The translations under genes and the position numbers were made by a program. A stretch of 64,000 nt of DNA, from positions 18,896,860 to 18,960,859 of the forward strand of contig OZ025206.1 in NCBI GenBank assembly GCA_964019055.1, in the 5' to 3' direction. Below the pieces are notes generated by a model. It was not told where the DNA came from. It saw only the letters and a list, made by a program, of their open reading frames with translations, and did no database searches. Every line of letters begins with the position of its first letter. The stretch's first letter is position 1. Below are positions 1-11,200 of this stretch, one piece after another. This stretch comes from Anthopleura xanthogrammica. Lineage: Eukaryota > Cnidaria > Anthozoa > Actiniaria > Actiniidae.

Positions 1-175
1 AGACTTGTAAAGGAAAGTGTGCTGAGAATCGTGACTGTGTCCAGTGCTGAGTGTTTGGTACTGGTGGGGTCAGTCTATCATATAGTTGATGATATCTTAA
101 TATAATTAATAGACTTGTAAAGGAAAGTGTGCTGAGAATCGTGACTGTGTCCAGTGCTGGGTGTTTGGTACTGGT
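1..175 (+). repeat. 65-bp direct repeat of an integrin beta exon start; left copy is a dead exon
   Basis: Bases 1-65 and 111-175 are identical except at position 50 (A) versus 160 (G). The right copy is the start of the beta-tail exon with its upstream flank. In the left copy the difference turns a Trp codon (TGG) into TGA, and homology stops before the rest of the exon. It therefore looks like a partial tandem duplication left as a pseudo-exon in the intron. Confidence 0.85.
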
Positions 176-1439
176 AAACTAAATTCTGCCCAATGTCAAA
201 AGCAGTGTAAAGATGCAGTATACATCATGAAGGATGAAATCACTTCAGGTCAGTAGTAACTCTTCCAGTGTTCATGATAAAAGTCCTACCGTTAAGCCTG
301 GTTCACACTAGCGACGCAAGCATAAGCATAACGACATACGCAAGCGCAGATAGTCTAACCCCTTTGACATCGATTGCCTGCAACATTGCGCGAAATGTTG
401 CACCGTGTGTCCGTAGCTTTACCTCATCGTGCGACATTCGTTGTCCTTGCGCTGCATGATTCTTAAAGGCCTATTTTCAGCTGAGTATTGTAACCAGTCA
501 GTTCATGTTATGCATTATTTTTTAACATACTTTTATCTCATGGACACAGACATGGGTGAGCAGTGTCAGTTTACAGATGAAGATGACTGTAAGGTTTACT
601 TCGCCTACCGTGAGAACGAAAACAGGCAACTGGAAATATTTGTTAAAAGAAAAAGGGGTGAGTTACACTTCTGGTTTCCGCCGGTCCATCTGTACACGTG
701 TCTATTGACGTCTCTACTAGAATCTTTAAAGGCGCTAGTATAGTTGTCATGACAACGGTCTTGTTCCCATGGCACCTAAATGTGTCTATTGACTTCTTTA
801 CTAGAATCTTTAAAGGTGCTTGTATAGTTGCCACGGCAACGGTTTTGACGTCACAGCACGTCCTTGTGCTCATCATTACCAATTCAGTTATTAATGAGAT
901 TTCTATTATTTGTATTGTTTTCAGTTTGTCCTGAAGAGGCAGGAGCATTAGCCGTCATTCTAGGCGTGGTTCTTGGTGTATTGGGTATTGGTCTGGCTCT
1001 ACTCTTAATATGGAAACTCCTTGCTACTATTCAAGTAAGATATATACTAATTAAGCCACCATTTTGTTGGATTAACCTTCACTAAACTGCATTGTTTGTT
1101 TTACGAATGATAGGATCGAAGAGAGTTTGCTAAGTTTGAGAAAGAAAGACAAAACGCTAAATGGGACACGGTAAGTTTTTAGTCTTGCGTTACATTTAAA
1201 TTTAAAAAATACTTAAGATAGTACGCGCGCTCTCATTGGTCGAGAGCTGTGTTTTCATCACGCTATGAAGGCACGGAAATGACGTAACAAGCATTTTTTA
1301 AGTATTTTTTAAAAGAATGTTTTATTTCTTAAATACAAAATTATATTAAAATATTGATCTTATTTTCTTTCAGGGTGAGAATCCAATCTTCAAGCAAGCA
1401 ACAACAACGTTTCAGAATCCTACTTACGGTGGAAAATAG
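123..1439 (+). CDS. Integrin beta subunit, C-terminal exons (5' part outside window)
   Basis: Five exons can be joined in frame: about 123-248, 550-657, 925-1034, 1114-1170 and 1374-1439, all with GT..AG introns. They encode the end of the cysteine-rich beta-tail (CVQC, CQKQC, then DEDDCKVYF), a transmembrane helix ending LALLLIWKLL, the membrane-proximal DRREFAKFEKE motif, NAKWDTGENPIF and finally QNPTY before a TAG stop. These are the hallmarks of a beta integrin: the subunit pairs with an alpha chain at the plasma membrane, and the two NPxY/F sites (NPIF, NPTY) bind talin/kindlin-type adaptors. Phases agree at each junction: G+AC=Asp at 248/550 and G+TT=Val at 657/925. The acceptor of the first exon (AG at 121-122) is the least certain. 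The ligand-binding head lies left of the window. It is convergent with gene A, whose stop is at 5506. Confidence 0.93.
291..460. repeat. MITE remnant of the 'gtgtgtccgtagcttta' family
   Basis: Intronic. It holds the right arm ATTGCCTGCAACATTGCGCG..GCACCGTGTGTCCGTAGC, also seen at 2737-2901, 43943-44117, 44528-44691 and 63660-63945. The left end does not match, so the copy is incomplete or nested in another repeat. Confidence 0.5.
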
Positions 1440-1719
1440 GATTGGACTTGTTACCTAGCAACCAGTGTCACGTGGTTTTCTGATATTAGATGACGGCTTA
1501 GGTCCTGTGATGTAATGATGTCATATGGAATAGTGAAGTCACGTGGTATCTTGGTTGGATTTGTGGTTAGCAACAGAACTAAAAGTTTAAGGGATTGATG
1601 GATGAATGAATATATGAATGGATAAATGGAAGGATGGAACTGGCATGGGTGATACCATGCAAAAATGGAACAAAGAGTTATGAGACAAGCTAAGTACTTT
1701 TCTTCGGCTCAGACAAGGT
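1440..1719 (+). other. Integrin 3' UTR and flank
   Basis: Non-coding sequence directly after the integrin stop codon. I see no convincing AATAAA close to the stop; the first clear one on this strand is at about 3588-3593, so the extent of the 3' UTR is unknown. Confidence 0.4.
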
Positions 1720-2015
1720 TTCCCATTCTTGATACTCGGAGACAACCATGAATGGGAAACCATTTAAGTGTTGCAGCATTTTGAAGAAACCGATGTCTTA
1801 ACACAGAAATGGTTTTTCATTCATGGTTGTCTCCGAGTATCAGGAATAGGAAGCCATTTAAGTGTGGCTAGATTTTTAAAGAAACGTACAAATAACACTG
1901 AAATGGTATACTATTCATGATTGTCTCCGAGTATCAGGAATCTGAAACCATTTAAGTGTTGCGACACTGAAATGGTTTCCCATTCATGATTCGGCTCCTA
2001 GTATAATGAATAGGA
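1720..2015. repeat. Inverted/direct repeat cluster with 'gtctccgagtatcaggaat' core
   Basis: The core occurs inverted near 1732-1760 and direct near 1828-1850 and 1924-1942, each followed by 'ccatttaagtgttgc'-like sequence. The outer ends (tttcccattcttgat.. and ..taatgaataggaaa) are roughly inverted copies. It looks like a decayed foldback element. Confidence 0.55.
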
Positions 2016-2736
2016 AAGCTCAGAAATCCTTGTTGGGAAATAATTTCAAGAATGTTTAAACTTTATTTTAGTAATATAGCAGTTAAATACTCGAGAGCTG
2101 TGCTCTAGTATCTTATATAGTTACGGTTCTATTTACCCTTGGGCAGTACTTATATTTTTCCACATTCAGGGGAACTATTTTATTATTTGCTGTAAATGTT
2201 TATCATCTGAAAAGGTATTTTGTACTATTTTGTTGTAACTTAGGAAAATAGATGAAATCAGCATGGTCTCGTATTTTTTTGGTCCGGGAAAAAAAACTTT
2301 GAATTTGTTTCTTTTTTTAGGAAACGTTTGTCATCAAACGAAATGTTAAATAGTACAGTAACACGCTAAGCCGATGAGTTGGAAGCAATTGAAATAGAAC
2401 GATAAAATATTTTATAAATAACTTAGTCTCACTTCAGCGATAGTCTATTAACTAAAAAAGGTCACAACAGTACCCTTCATATTGGTTCTAATTATCTCTG
2501 CTGAAAATAACTATTTTTATATTTAAAGACAGAAGGATATGGATATCTTTCTCAAGGAAATATTATTTTCTAAGGGAATCCTTGACTAGGAAAAGGTCTT
2601 TGTTTAATGGTGTGTTGGTTAGGGTTGGTCAGTTTGTGGTTCTACGTCCTTTGAATTGAAGTTTAATAGTAAGATTATAAAATTGTATATTAATATTTTA
2701 GATACATAATTATAGTTTGTTGTTGATGTTAGAGTG

Positions 2737-2901
2737 TAAAGCTACGGACACATGGTGCAACGTTGCGCGCGATGTTGAAGGCAATCGATGTTGCGAGCCA
2801 TGTGACACGACGCAATTTGTTGCACGCAATGTTGCTGAAGTAGGAAACGATCCTGCTTCAGTAACATTGCCTGAAATATTGCAGCGTGTGTCTGAACCTT
2901 A
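2737..2901. repeat. MITE, 'TAAAGCTACGGACACA' family, about 165 bp
   Basis: Terminal inverted repeats TAAAGCTACGGACACATGG and ..GTGTGTCTGAACCTTA flank an inner palindrome (GTTGCTGAAGTAGGA / TCCTGCTTCAGTAAC). It has no coding capacity. Related copies lie at 43943-44117 and 44528-44691. Confidence 0.75.
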
Positions 2902-3121
2902 AGATTGTAAGGGCGTGAGAATACGTGGTTCAGAACTAGACCCCCTATCCTGTGCATGCGCAAAAAGAACGAGAAAATTCGGGTAAGAAGAAAAATAACA
3001 TGATAATATTGATTTTTACTTAACCCGTAAAATACTGAAAAATTACTAGTTTACGTGTAACAGTCAAATAGACACAAAACAATGGAAATAAGATCTACCA
3101 ACCTCTATTATTCTACTAACT

Positions 3122-3325
3122 ATCTCACGGCACGGAGCAATTTTCTCTGCAACTTGTCTCTCAACGGCGTTGCGACAAGTTGCATGGAGCATTATGGCGT
3201 GTAACCTACAGTGCAATTTGAAAAATGTTGCCAGACAAGTTGCAGCAATCGTTTCTAAAGGTAGAATTAGTTTCTACTTTTGGCAACGATTGCGTCTCCG
3301 TTGCACCGTGTAAACCCTCTTGAAG
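3122..3325. repeat. Inverted-repeat element rich in 'caacttgtctc/gacaagttgc'
   Basis: Left arm CACGGCACGGAGCAATTTTC and right arm GTTGCACCGTGTAAACC, with an internal TAGAATTAGTTTCTA hairpin. It resembles the 26613-26957 element. Confidence 0.5.
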
Positions 3326-3341
3326 TCGCGCCTTTAAGTTT

Positions 3342-3431
3342 GGCCCGGTTTAGACGTCGAATTTCAAACAATAAATTTTGCTCATTTGCATTAGATTCGG
3401 CATATGTGAACTTCGACGTCTAAACCGGGCC
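3342..3431. repeat. Short MITE with GGCCCGGTTTAGACGTCGA terminal inverted repeats
   Basis: The 19-bp terminal repeats at 3342 and 3431 are near-perfect inverted copies around about 50 bp. A larger relative with similar ends (GGCCCAATTCAGACGTC) is at 24503-24743. Confidence 0.75.
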
Positions 3432-3926
3432 TAACACTACTAACTTCTGCAACACCTACAGCTAAACATTAGTGGGTCTATTTCTGAACAATAAGCTGAT
3501 TGTGTTCGTGTTGGTAACAGTATTATTTGAAGGTTTTTAGGTATTTTAATGTTATGTACAATAAGAAACATTTGATGTTCGAATAATAATAAAATGTTCT
3601 AATTTTTTATAATCATGTTATGAAAATATCACTGCTACTGCCCTTGGCTAGTTTCTTGGCGAGGGCATGTTGAATCTCGTGCACTTCGGATTCCCCTATC
3701 TCTTTATAAAGCCTCAACATTGAAGCCTCAACCCGGAAACCGACTCTTGGCTGATCTAAGCAAGGGCACAGCTGACTGGAGATGGGTTTTGCGAAGGGAG
3801 AAAAATCCTCGAATCATGGGAGAGATGTATCAAACCCTACTCACGTGCGATGCTGAGTTCATCCAGGAATCGACCCCGAGACTGCAGAGGTGAGAGCCAA
3901 ATCGAACAAAGTTTTTTTTGCCTTGC

Positions 3927-4070
3927 AATAGCAGATATCAGAGTTACATTCCATTGCCTTCACACAATTGTTTCAAGTCGTGGTATTTGGGTCAGTTTCT
4001 ATACATTTACTGTATTGTTGACCCAAATGTTTGAAGACAATAGTGTAGTGTAACTCTGATATCTGCTATT
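3927..4070. repeat. MITE with AATAGCAGATATCAGAGTTA terminal inverted repeats
   Basis: A 20-bp arm starts at 3927 and is matched by TAACTCTGATATCTGCTATT ending at 4070. The interior is also partly palindromic (TTGGGTCAG / CTGACCCAA-like). No coding capacity. Confidence 0.75.
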
Positions 4071-4071
4071 T

Positions 4072-4183
4072 AACAATTAGAAGACGAACTCGAGATTTCT
4101 ATCGGCTGATAGTTGACGAGGGGCTCCGGCCCCGAGTCAACTATCAAAGCCGATAGAAATCGAGAGTGAGTCTTCTAATTGTT
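4072..4183. repeat. Foldback MITE, 'AACAATTAGAAGAC' family
   Basis: AACAATTAGAAGAC..CTATCGGCTGATAGTTGAC is mirrored by GTCAACTATCAAAGCCGATAG..GTCTTCTAATTGTT. A second member with the same ends but a different inner palindrome is at 63236-63350. Confidence 0.75.
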
Positions 4184-4446
4184 TTAGTAAAAATCTCAAC
4201 TAAACTATACTATACTAAACTAAACTAAACTTCACAAAAGCGCGAAGGAAAAGCCGCCATTTTTTTAAAACAAGTCCGGCTTTCTCTACCCACTATCTAT
4301 CGGCTGATAGATAGTGAGTACGTTAGCCAATCAGAATGCAGGATTTGCAATAGTATAGTAGTAGAATTTTACTAATAATGAATAGTGCGTGAAAGACTAA
4401 GATGGAATTCCTAAGCTAATATTGAAACTAAATGTTCATCAAATAC

Positions 4447-4452
4447 TTTATT
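4447..4452 (-). promoter_or_regulatory. Candidate polyadenylation signal for gene A
   Basis: AATAAA on the minus strand, about 1.05 kb past the gene A stop codon. It is the first canonical hexamer I found in that direction. No transcript evidence is available, so this is only a candidate. Confidence 0.25.
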
Positions 4453-5240
4453 TGATAAAGCAATCATACATAACCCGAAGCAGTTAAACTGAACATACAC
4501 AACTACTATACATAACCTGTACTTCTTAAATCTCCTAACACTTTAAATTTGTAAAGATTTTGTTTTCTATATCAGCCTAAGGCCTGGTTTCCATTTTAAA
4601 CACAAATTCAGGACAAAATGTACCTTTCTCACACGGCAGCCATGAGTAACTGGACCAATGGATTCAGTCCCCCGCGTAGCCTCGCATTTAAGCGCTTCAG
4701 GATGAGATTACGCGAGTTTCTATCATCATAGGAATAAATTTGGCGCCGTGTGATCAAGGTCCATACACAGACTCGGTAAAGCTCGTTCTTTCCGCGAGGT
4801 GTGAGGAAAGATACTGATTGCTAGGAGAGGGGTGCGGGTGCATTGATTGAGTTACTCCTCACAGTATTGAATTTTCCCTCTTGTTTTCCTAAACTCACAT
4901 ACTAACGACTCTGTGAAGCTCGTTCTTCCCGCAAGGTCCGAGGAAAGACACTGATTGCTAGGGGAGGGGTGGAGGGTGTAGTTAGTGAGTTTCCCCTCGG
5001 GCTGGATTTTTCCTCGTTTTATCAAACTAAAGACTCTGTTTTTACGTGCAACGCACCTCCTCCATCGTACGCGCCTCATTTCTGGTGTTAACAATCCTCA
5101 GCTGAATCAGCGTATACTATTTAGTCTTGTGCTTGCGTTACCGATTGAAAACCAGACTTGGTGACTACAAAATACGTAGTAACTTACTAAATTTGACTTA
5201 CGTACTGAATGTTTTAGTGTCATGGCTAGGGCTTTACGAG

Positions 5241-5554
5241 CTAAATGTCTAACATCTCATGAACCTTCCATATCGCTTGTTGGCAAGAAAAATGGATGGG
5301 ATTGTCAAGGGTAGTTTCCAAGGTGGATCTAACAGCTCACAAACACGCATACATAAGAGGCTAGGCGTGTAACTCTAAATGTCTAACATCTCATGCTACC
5401 ATATCGTATTCTTGGAAAGAGAAATGGATAGGATTATAGAAGGTTTACACAGGCCACGGATATACATGCATAAGAGGCTAGGGGTGTAACTAAATGTCTA
5501 ACATATCATCCTTCCATATCGTATTCTTGGGAGGAGAAATGGATGGGATTATTA
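5241..5554 (-). repeat. Three tandem copies of the coding end of gene A's last exon
   Basis: Blocks at 5241-5310, 5374-5443 and 5491-5554 are diverged copies of the same stretch, spaced by 'taagaggctaggggtgtaac'-like sequence. The last block is the real C-terminal coding sequence ([15 protein letters not shown]). The other two lie in the 3' UTR and still read NPIHFSFQEYDMVA and NPIHFSCQQ on the minus strand. Confidence 0.75.
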
Positions 5555-5702
5555 AAACTCTCATGTTTCATGATATTATGATCTCCAGACTTGTATTTCT
5601 TTCTTAACCACCAACCAGCAAGTAGAAGACCAGATAAGATGACCAGAACAACCACAATACCAATAGCTGCTTTGGCTCCTGAGGACAGACCGCTTTTAGG
5701 AC
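5506..5702 (-). CDS. Gene A exon 52: transmembrane helix and short cytoplasmic tail
   Basis: Encodes 64 residues of the C-terminus plus TGA. A hydrophobic stretch ([19 protein letters not shown], then WWL) is followed by the basic stop-transfer RKKYK and a tail of about 32 residues ending [10 protein letters not shown]. The tail has one membrane-distal tyrosine (EYDME) and an NNPIHF stretch. It has no ITAM, ITIM or kinase domain, so signalling would need partners. The coding end is repeated in the 3' UTR. Confidence 0.88.
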
Positions 5703-8202
5703 CTACAAAGATCCCAGGAAACTATGTTAGCACCATAATAGGGTGACTGATATAATCTAATGGTGCTTATGTTTCAGGCGGAATTAGTGAATGAATTCTT
5801 ACGTATTGATGGCTTGCAAGCATTCCTTAGAGAGTCAAAAGGCAAAAACATGGCGGCCATTTTGGTGCCGTTAATAATGGATGCTTATGAGAAATCTTTT
5901 GTTAAATGGCACCAACGCTCGCCCGAGAGGCCGCGATGACGTAACGTGCAATCGAAGAATACCCGAAAAATATTGCGCATCTGCGCAGCAAGACAGGTCT
6001 GGTATAGAGGCTTGGCATCATCACGTGATGGCAGCCATGACAGGAGGCGGGAACAATAGTTTTTCCCAGTGAGAATTTGAATTCTTTTTCATGTAAATCA
6101 CATTAGACCAGATTCAATTATTCCTGCCTCCAGTCATGGCTGCCATCACGTGATGGTGAAAAGCCTCTATTGCTGGCTTTCACGTGACGTCATAGCCGCC
6201 ATCTTGGTTGAACTTTACAAAAGATTTGTAATCCGTCTCTTTTCTTATATCAACCAACATGACGTTTTTTCCATTCTCTTGGGAATGATTGAAAACCAGC
6301 AATAGACCCGTTTCACGTGACGTCAAAGTAGCTCAATTTGGAGAACAAAACAAAAGAATCTCAATCTCCTGAGAATTGGAACTTATTGTTTTGTCCTCCA
6401 AATTGAGCTGCATTCTGACATGCTGCAAGGGGTCTAGTAACCCTGTAGCTAATAAGTAAGAGTATTCAGTTTTCATTCTTTCCCAGAATGGAAGCTCAAC
6501 AAAGTCCTCACATTAATAATTTAATAATGGAAGACTGGTGTAAGGCAAAAGAATCTGCTCAGAACCGAGTAGCATATTTACCTTTCTTTTGTGCGCTGGT
6601 ATTTCCGCCTGACTGATCTGGAATACGAGATTGAAATCAAAATAAATACGTGACAGTAGACCCCTTGCAGCACGTCGGAATGCAGCTCAATTTGGAGGGC
6701 AAAACAAAAGAATTTCAAGCTCCTGAAAGTTGGAAAGTATTCATTTGTTTTGCCCTCCAAATTGAACTGCATTCCGACGTGCTGCAAGGGGTCTATTTTG
6801 TTCAAAAAATGATAAAGGGTAGTGTATGCTATAGACCCCTTCCACGTGACGTCAAACAGCTCAATTTAGAGGACAAAACAAAAGAATTTCAAGCTCCTGA
6901 AAGTTGGAAACGAATGTTTTGTCCTCCAAATTGAGCTGCATTCTGACGTGCTGCAAGGGGTCTATGTGGAAATACAACTGCTCCATCCAGTTTGACTTGA
7001 TAATGATTTTAATAGAAGACATGAATATATAACTGAAGCAAAGAATCTTATTCTTAAAAGAATGACACGTGATCTGGTTTGAAATGAGTGTAAGGACAAA
7101 ATAGGATTTTGGCAGACGTCAATCAAAATATTTTAATGACCTTGTCGGAAAACACATGTGGCTAGAGAATGCCATGGAAACGCCTTGATTGACGTCCATC
7201 AAAACTGCTTCGTCGCGGCATTATTTAAAAGGTTCATTTCAATCAATAAGACATACTTACCTATCTTAGTGATGCTCAGAGATTCTGGGTCCACTTTAAG
7301 ATTACCTATCGATCCATTCTTAGCAGAATCTTTCATCCTTTTAGTGACATCATTGCCTTGGGCAATGTCAGCGAAGAATGTGATGTTGAAGTCAACGATA
7401 ACGCTGCCTTTCCTTCAGTAACGAAAAAACCGTAAGTTATTATGTCATGGTATTCTATAGTGTTATTCTGATTTAAACGTATAGTCTAACTGAGCTGAAA
7501 GCCAAAATATCTTGAGAAATCCGGTATTATATTAAATATATTTTCAAAGGTACAGGAAAAAAAATATTTTTTACGACCATCACTTCCCCTTTATGGGGTT
7601 CTTCTGTGAGGTTCACTCCACACACACTACCACTACATTCATTAACAGAACACATAACACTCAACTCACATGTTTAGGGAGGAAAACTGGAGAAAAACCC
7701 TTGCGGCAAGGGAGAGAACAACACATCAAACAAACTCAACTTACATATGCGGCTCAGTCAGGAAACAGTAATATCATGCATGAGCATCTTTTGATTTTCG
7801 TTCTCCATATTATTTTAGTATATTGAAGGGTTAACCGTGATTTCTCAAGTAGGATGTCTAACTCAACCCTCCCCTCATCCTCATGATCACTCACTTGAAG
7901 CTGATGATTTTAACATTTTGAAAGGCCAACGATGCCATGTCATTCTTGCCTTTGTTGTAGAGAGAAGTTACCTACAAAGCAATATAACAAATAATTCTTA
8001 GTTGAAGTAACCTTACGAGCATTCTGATTGGATAAGTAGTGTATCTCGCCTATGATTGGCCAAAGATATTCAGCCAATCTTTGATGTGGACTTGACAAAT
8101 GTATTATCCTCTATAAGTTTCAGGATGTCGTCAAATGTTTTTCCATTACAGACCATGTACATGTGTCATTCCCTTGAGAATAAGATTCTTTGTTTGAGTT
8201 GC

Positions 8203-8256
<54 letters not shown>

Positions 8257-11200
8257 CAATCAATAGTTTATTTAAACACGTGTCGCCCAGGAGCTTAAAG
8301 AGCTCGTTCAAAATACGAACGTGCATCCATATTGATTTGTCTTCTAATGAGCAACCGTTAAGCAAATAAATGATACTCTAGGGAATGACACATGGTCTGG
8401 GATAGGATAACTTTACGCCCGAGGTAAAGAGGTATATCCCGCATATGTCGTCGTTATGTGCGGTGACTGATCTACTGGTCACTTCTGCACCGTGACCGTG
8501 TGCTGGAGTGTACTATCGATCATTATTACCTGTCGCAACCCTTCCCTCGATCAGCCAATAGCAATGACAACAGTGGTAGTACGTTTGCAACATATCGTAC
8601 CTGAGTGATGATTTTATCACCAAGATTCTTAAAGTCTGTAGTTTTTCTGTCGCTGTAGGCATCCTTCCATGGCACGCGAGTTAATTTCATTTTCACCTCA
8701 AATGATAAATCTTGGAGGAAGGATTTAAATAACTGTGTTATGAATAAATATTAAAGATGGAAAATGGAGGAAGGAATGAATTAAAATGAATGTAAATTGA
8801 TGGATGGATGGATGGATGGATGGATGGATGGATGGATGGATGGATGGATGGATGGATGGCTGGATGGATGGATGGATGGATGGATGGATGGATGGATGGA
8901 TGGATGGATGGATGGATGGATGGATGGATGGATGGATGTGTGGATGGATGGATGGATGGATGGATGGATGGATGGATGGATGGATGGATGGATGGATGGA
9001 TGGATGGATGGATGGATGGATGGATGGATGGATGGATGGATGGATGGATGGATGGATGGATGGATGGATGGATGGATGGATGGATGGATGGATGGATGGA
9101 TGGATGGATGGATGGATGGATGGATGGATGGATGGATGGATGGATGGATGGATGGATGGATGGATGGATGGATGGATGGATGGATGGATGGATGGATGGA
9201 TGGATGGATGGATGGATGGATGTGTGGATGTGTGGATGAAATAGGTCATGCAAATGATATAAATGAAAAGATCTGACATGCCTTTAGGAGGAGTAGTTGG
9301 CAATGGACTTCCCGTGGGTTGGGGTTGGGGTTGGGTACTCGGTTGTACTGTTGGTTGTTTATCATCTAAAACACATTATAAAATAACTGCAATAAATCTC
9401 ACTTTCTGATTGGTTAATGCCTCGTGCATTACGAGAGCATATAGCACGCGCGCGCATTTCACTCTACTACGCGTCGTGCTTCTCCTAACACTTCTCTCGT
9501 GTTCTGCCAATCCCCGCGTGCTTTATAACTGCGCACAGCACACGCGTACTTTATAACTACGCACATCACGTGCGCCCTTTTTCTATTTCTTCAATAATAG
9601 TTCATTTCTGTCAAGTATCATGCTTTGTGTAAAATATAACCACATATGATAGAATGAGTATTAACAATTGAAGCGGGCAAAATTTCGTGTGCGCACCAAT
9701 TGAAAATAGAGTGACTAAAAACGAATAGTCCCTTTCACAGTTCCTTGCGCCATCTTGAAAGGTAGCCGTGCCTTTGCATCGAAGCGAGACGAACGGTGAC
9801 CTTGCAAAGATAGAGACATACCTTTTTTACACCTTGGACAATTATTCACATGTCTCTATCATTGCAAGCTCGTCCTTTGTCTCGCTTCGATGCAAAGGTA
9901 CGGTTACCTTTCAAGATGGCGCAGGGAACTGTGAAGGGGACTATTGCTTTTTAATATTTTATATATATTAAGCGTACTTGGTATGCAGCCATAGATCTCA
10001 ACCCGCATGCATATCCTAGTGGACCAGGACTGTGGTAGGATCTGAACAAGTCTTGCTCGTCGAGGTGAGTAGAACGTGGTTACTACCACTGATGTAGGGT
10101 CTGCATTGGCCACAAGAGTCTAGAAATACAAACACAAATTGATATTAGGAAAGAAGAAAGGAAGGAAAGAAGAAAGGAAGGAACGAAGGAACGAAAGAAG
10201 GAAGGAAGGAATGGAGAAGAGAGGAACGAAGGAACGAAAGAACGAAAGAAGGAAGAAACGAAGAAACGGACAAACAGAACGAGTGTGCAAATTTTTATAC
10301 ATAATATATAAAAAGGAAGAAAAGAATAGATTCGACAAAAGATTCGGTTGGAATACCAGGATAAAATCTCTTACCTTGCTATCTTTAAAGACATAATATT
10401 TCCATATCTTCAGGAAAGTACGTAAGTAATACGTCTTAACGAAACCTTTTCCATCCTTGGATCCCTGTGTAGCTACTTGTCTGATACGGTACATCCGTCC
10501 AAGATCGATCTGGGATCAGATAAATGTACAATGTTAACCATCTCAAAGCACCTATAAAAATCTAAATAAGGCAACTGCTAATTTACATTCATAAGTTGTT
10601 GTTGTACGGCTTAAATACCGCGAACGTCGTATGGCACCATTTCAAAGGTTATTATATGCAGCAAAAAGGGTGTGGGTGCATACCTCATGCCGGTCCAACC
10701 AACCAACACCACGCCGTCGCATGGAATACTGACATAAGGAGATTTACCTGCAAATATTGATCCTTGTCGTTACTAGCTGCACACCATCCTGATACACCGT
10801 TGAGTCGCGCCATCGTAGGATTATGTTGGGTGTCAAGAGAAGACGATGCTGTCAGCCATGAATCTTCTATTGTGCCTTGTTCCAAACCAAGGGCGTCATT
10901 ACAACCTTCGAAACAAAAACAGGTTTATAAATAGAGGACTTTGTTATCATTGATCATCATCTTGTGGTACATGTGGTGTTGTTTTTGCACTTCAAATCAT
11001 GTGTCATTCCCTTGAGTATTGATGGTTTTTCCTGAAGCCCTTGAAGAGATACAATTGCTAGTTTTCAATCAACTGATAAAAGTCTTTGAATCTCATTATC
11101 TGCTCTAAATGTGGTCAAACACTGACCACCATGTGATGTCAGCCAGAAAGAATTGTATTGAAAATTCCGCCAAGGAAACAAGGAGACAAGGAAATGACGT

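Noticed and set aside
643..948. 101-codon minus-strand ORF over the integrin exons
   Set aside because: Built from a repeated intron segment ('ctagaatctttaaaggcgctagtatag'); the plus-strand exons explain the region.
6578..6934. ORFs with [15 protein letters not shown]
   Set aside because: Translations of the GGGGTCTA-family MITEs; they recur at 20617-20880 for the same reason.
8725..9303. Long HPSI and MDGW open frames on both strands
   Set aside because: Translations of the (TGGA)n microsatellite; only PTTPPK at the minus-strand start belongs to exon 47.
10120..10494. 124-codon minus ORF including [15 protein letters not shown]
   Set aside because: Its first part overlaps exon 45, but the rest is the purine-rich tract read through the donor at 10374.
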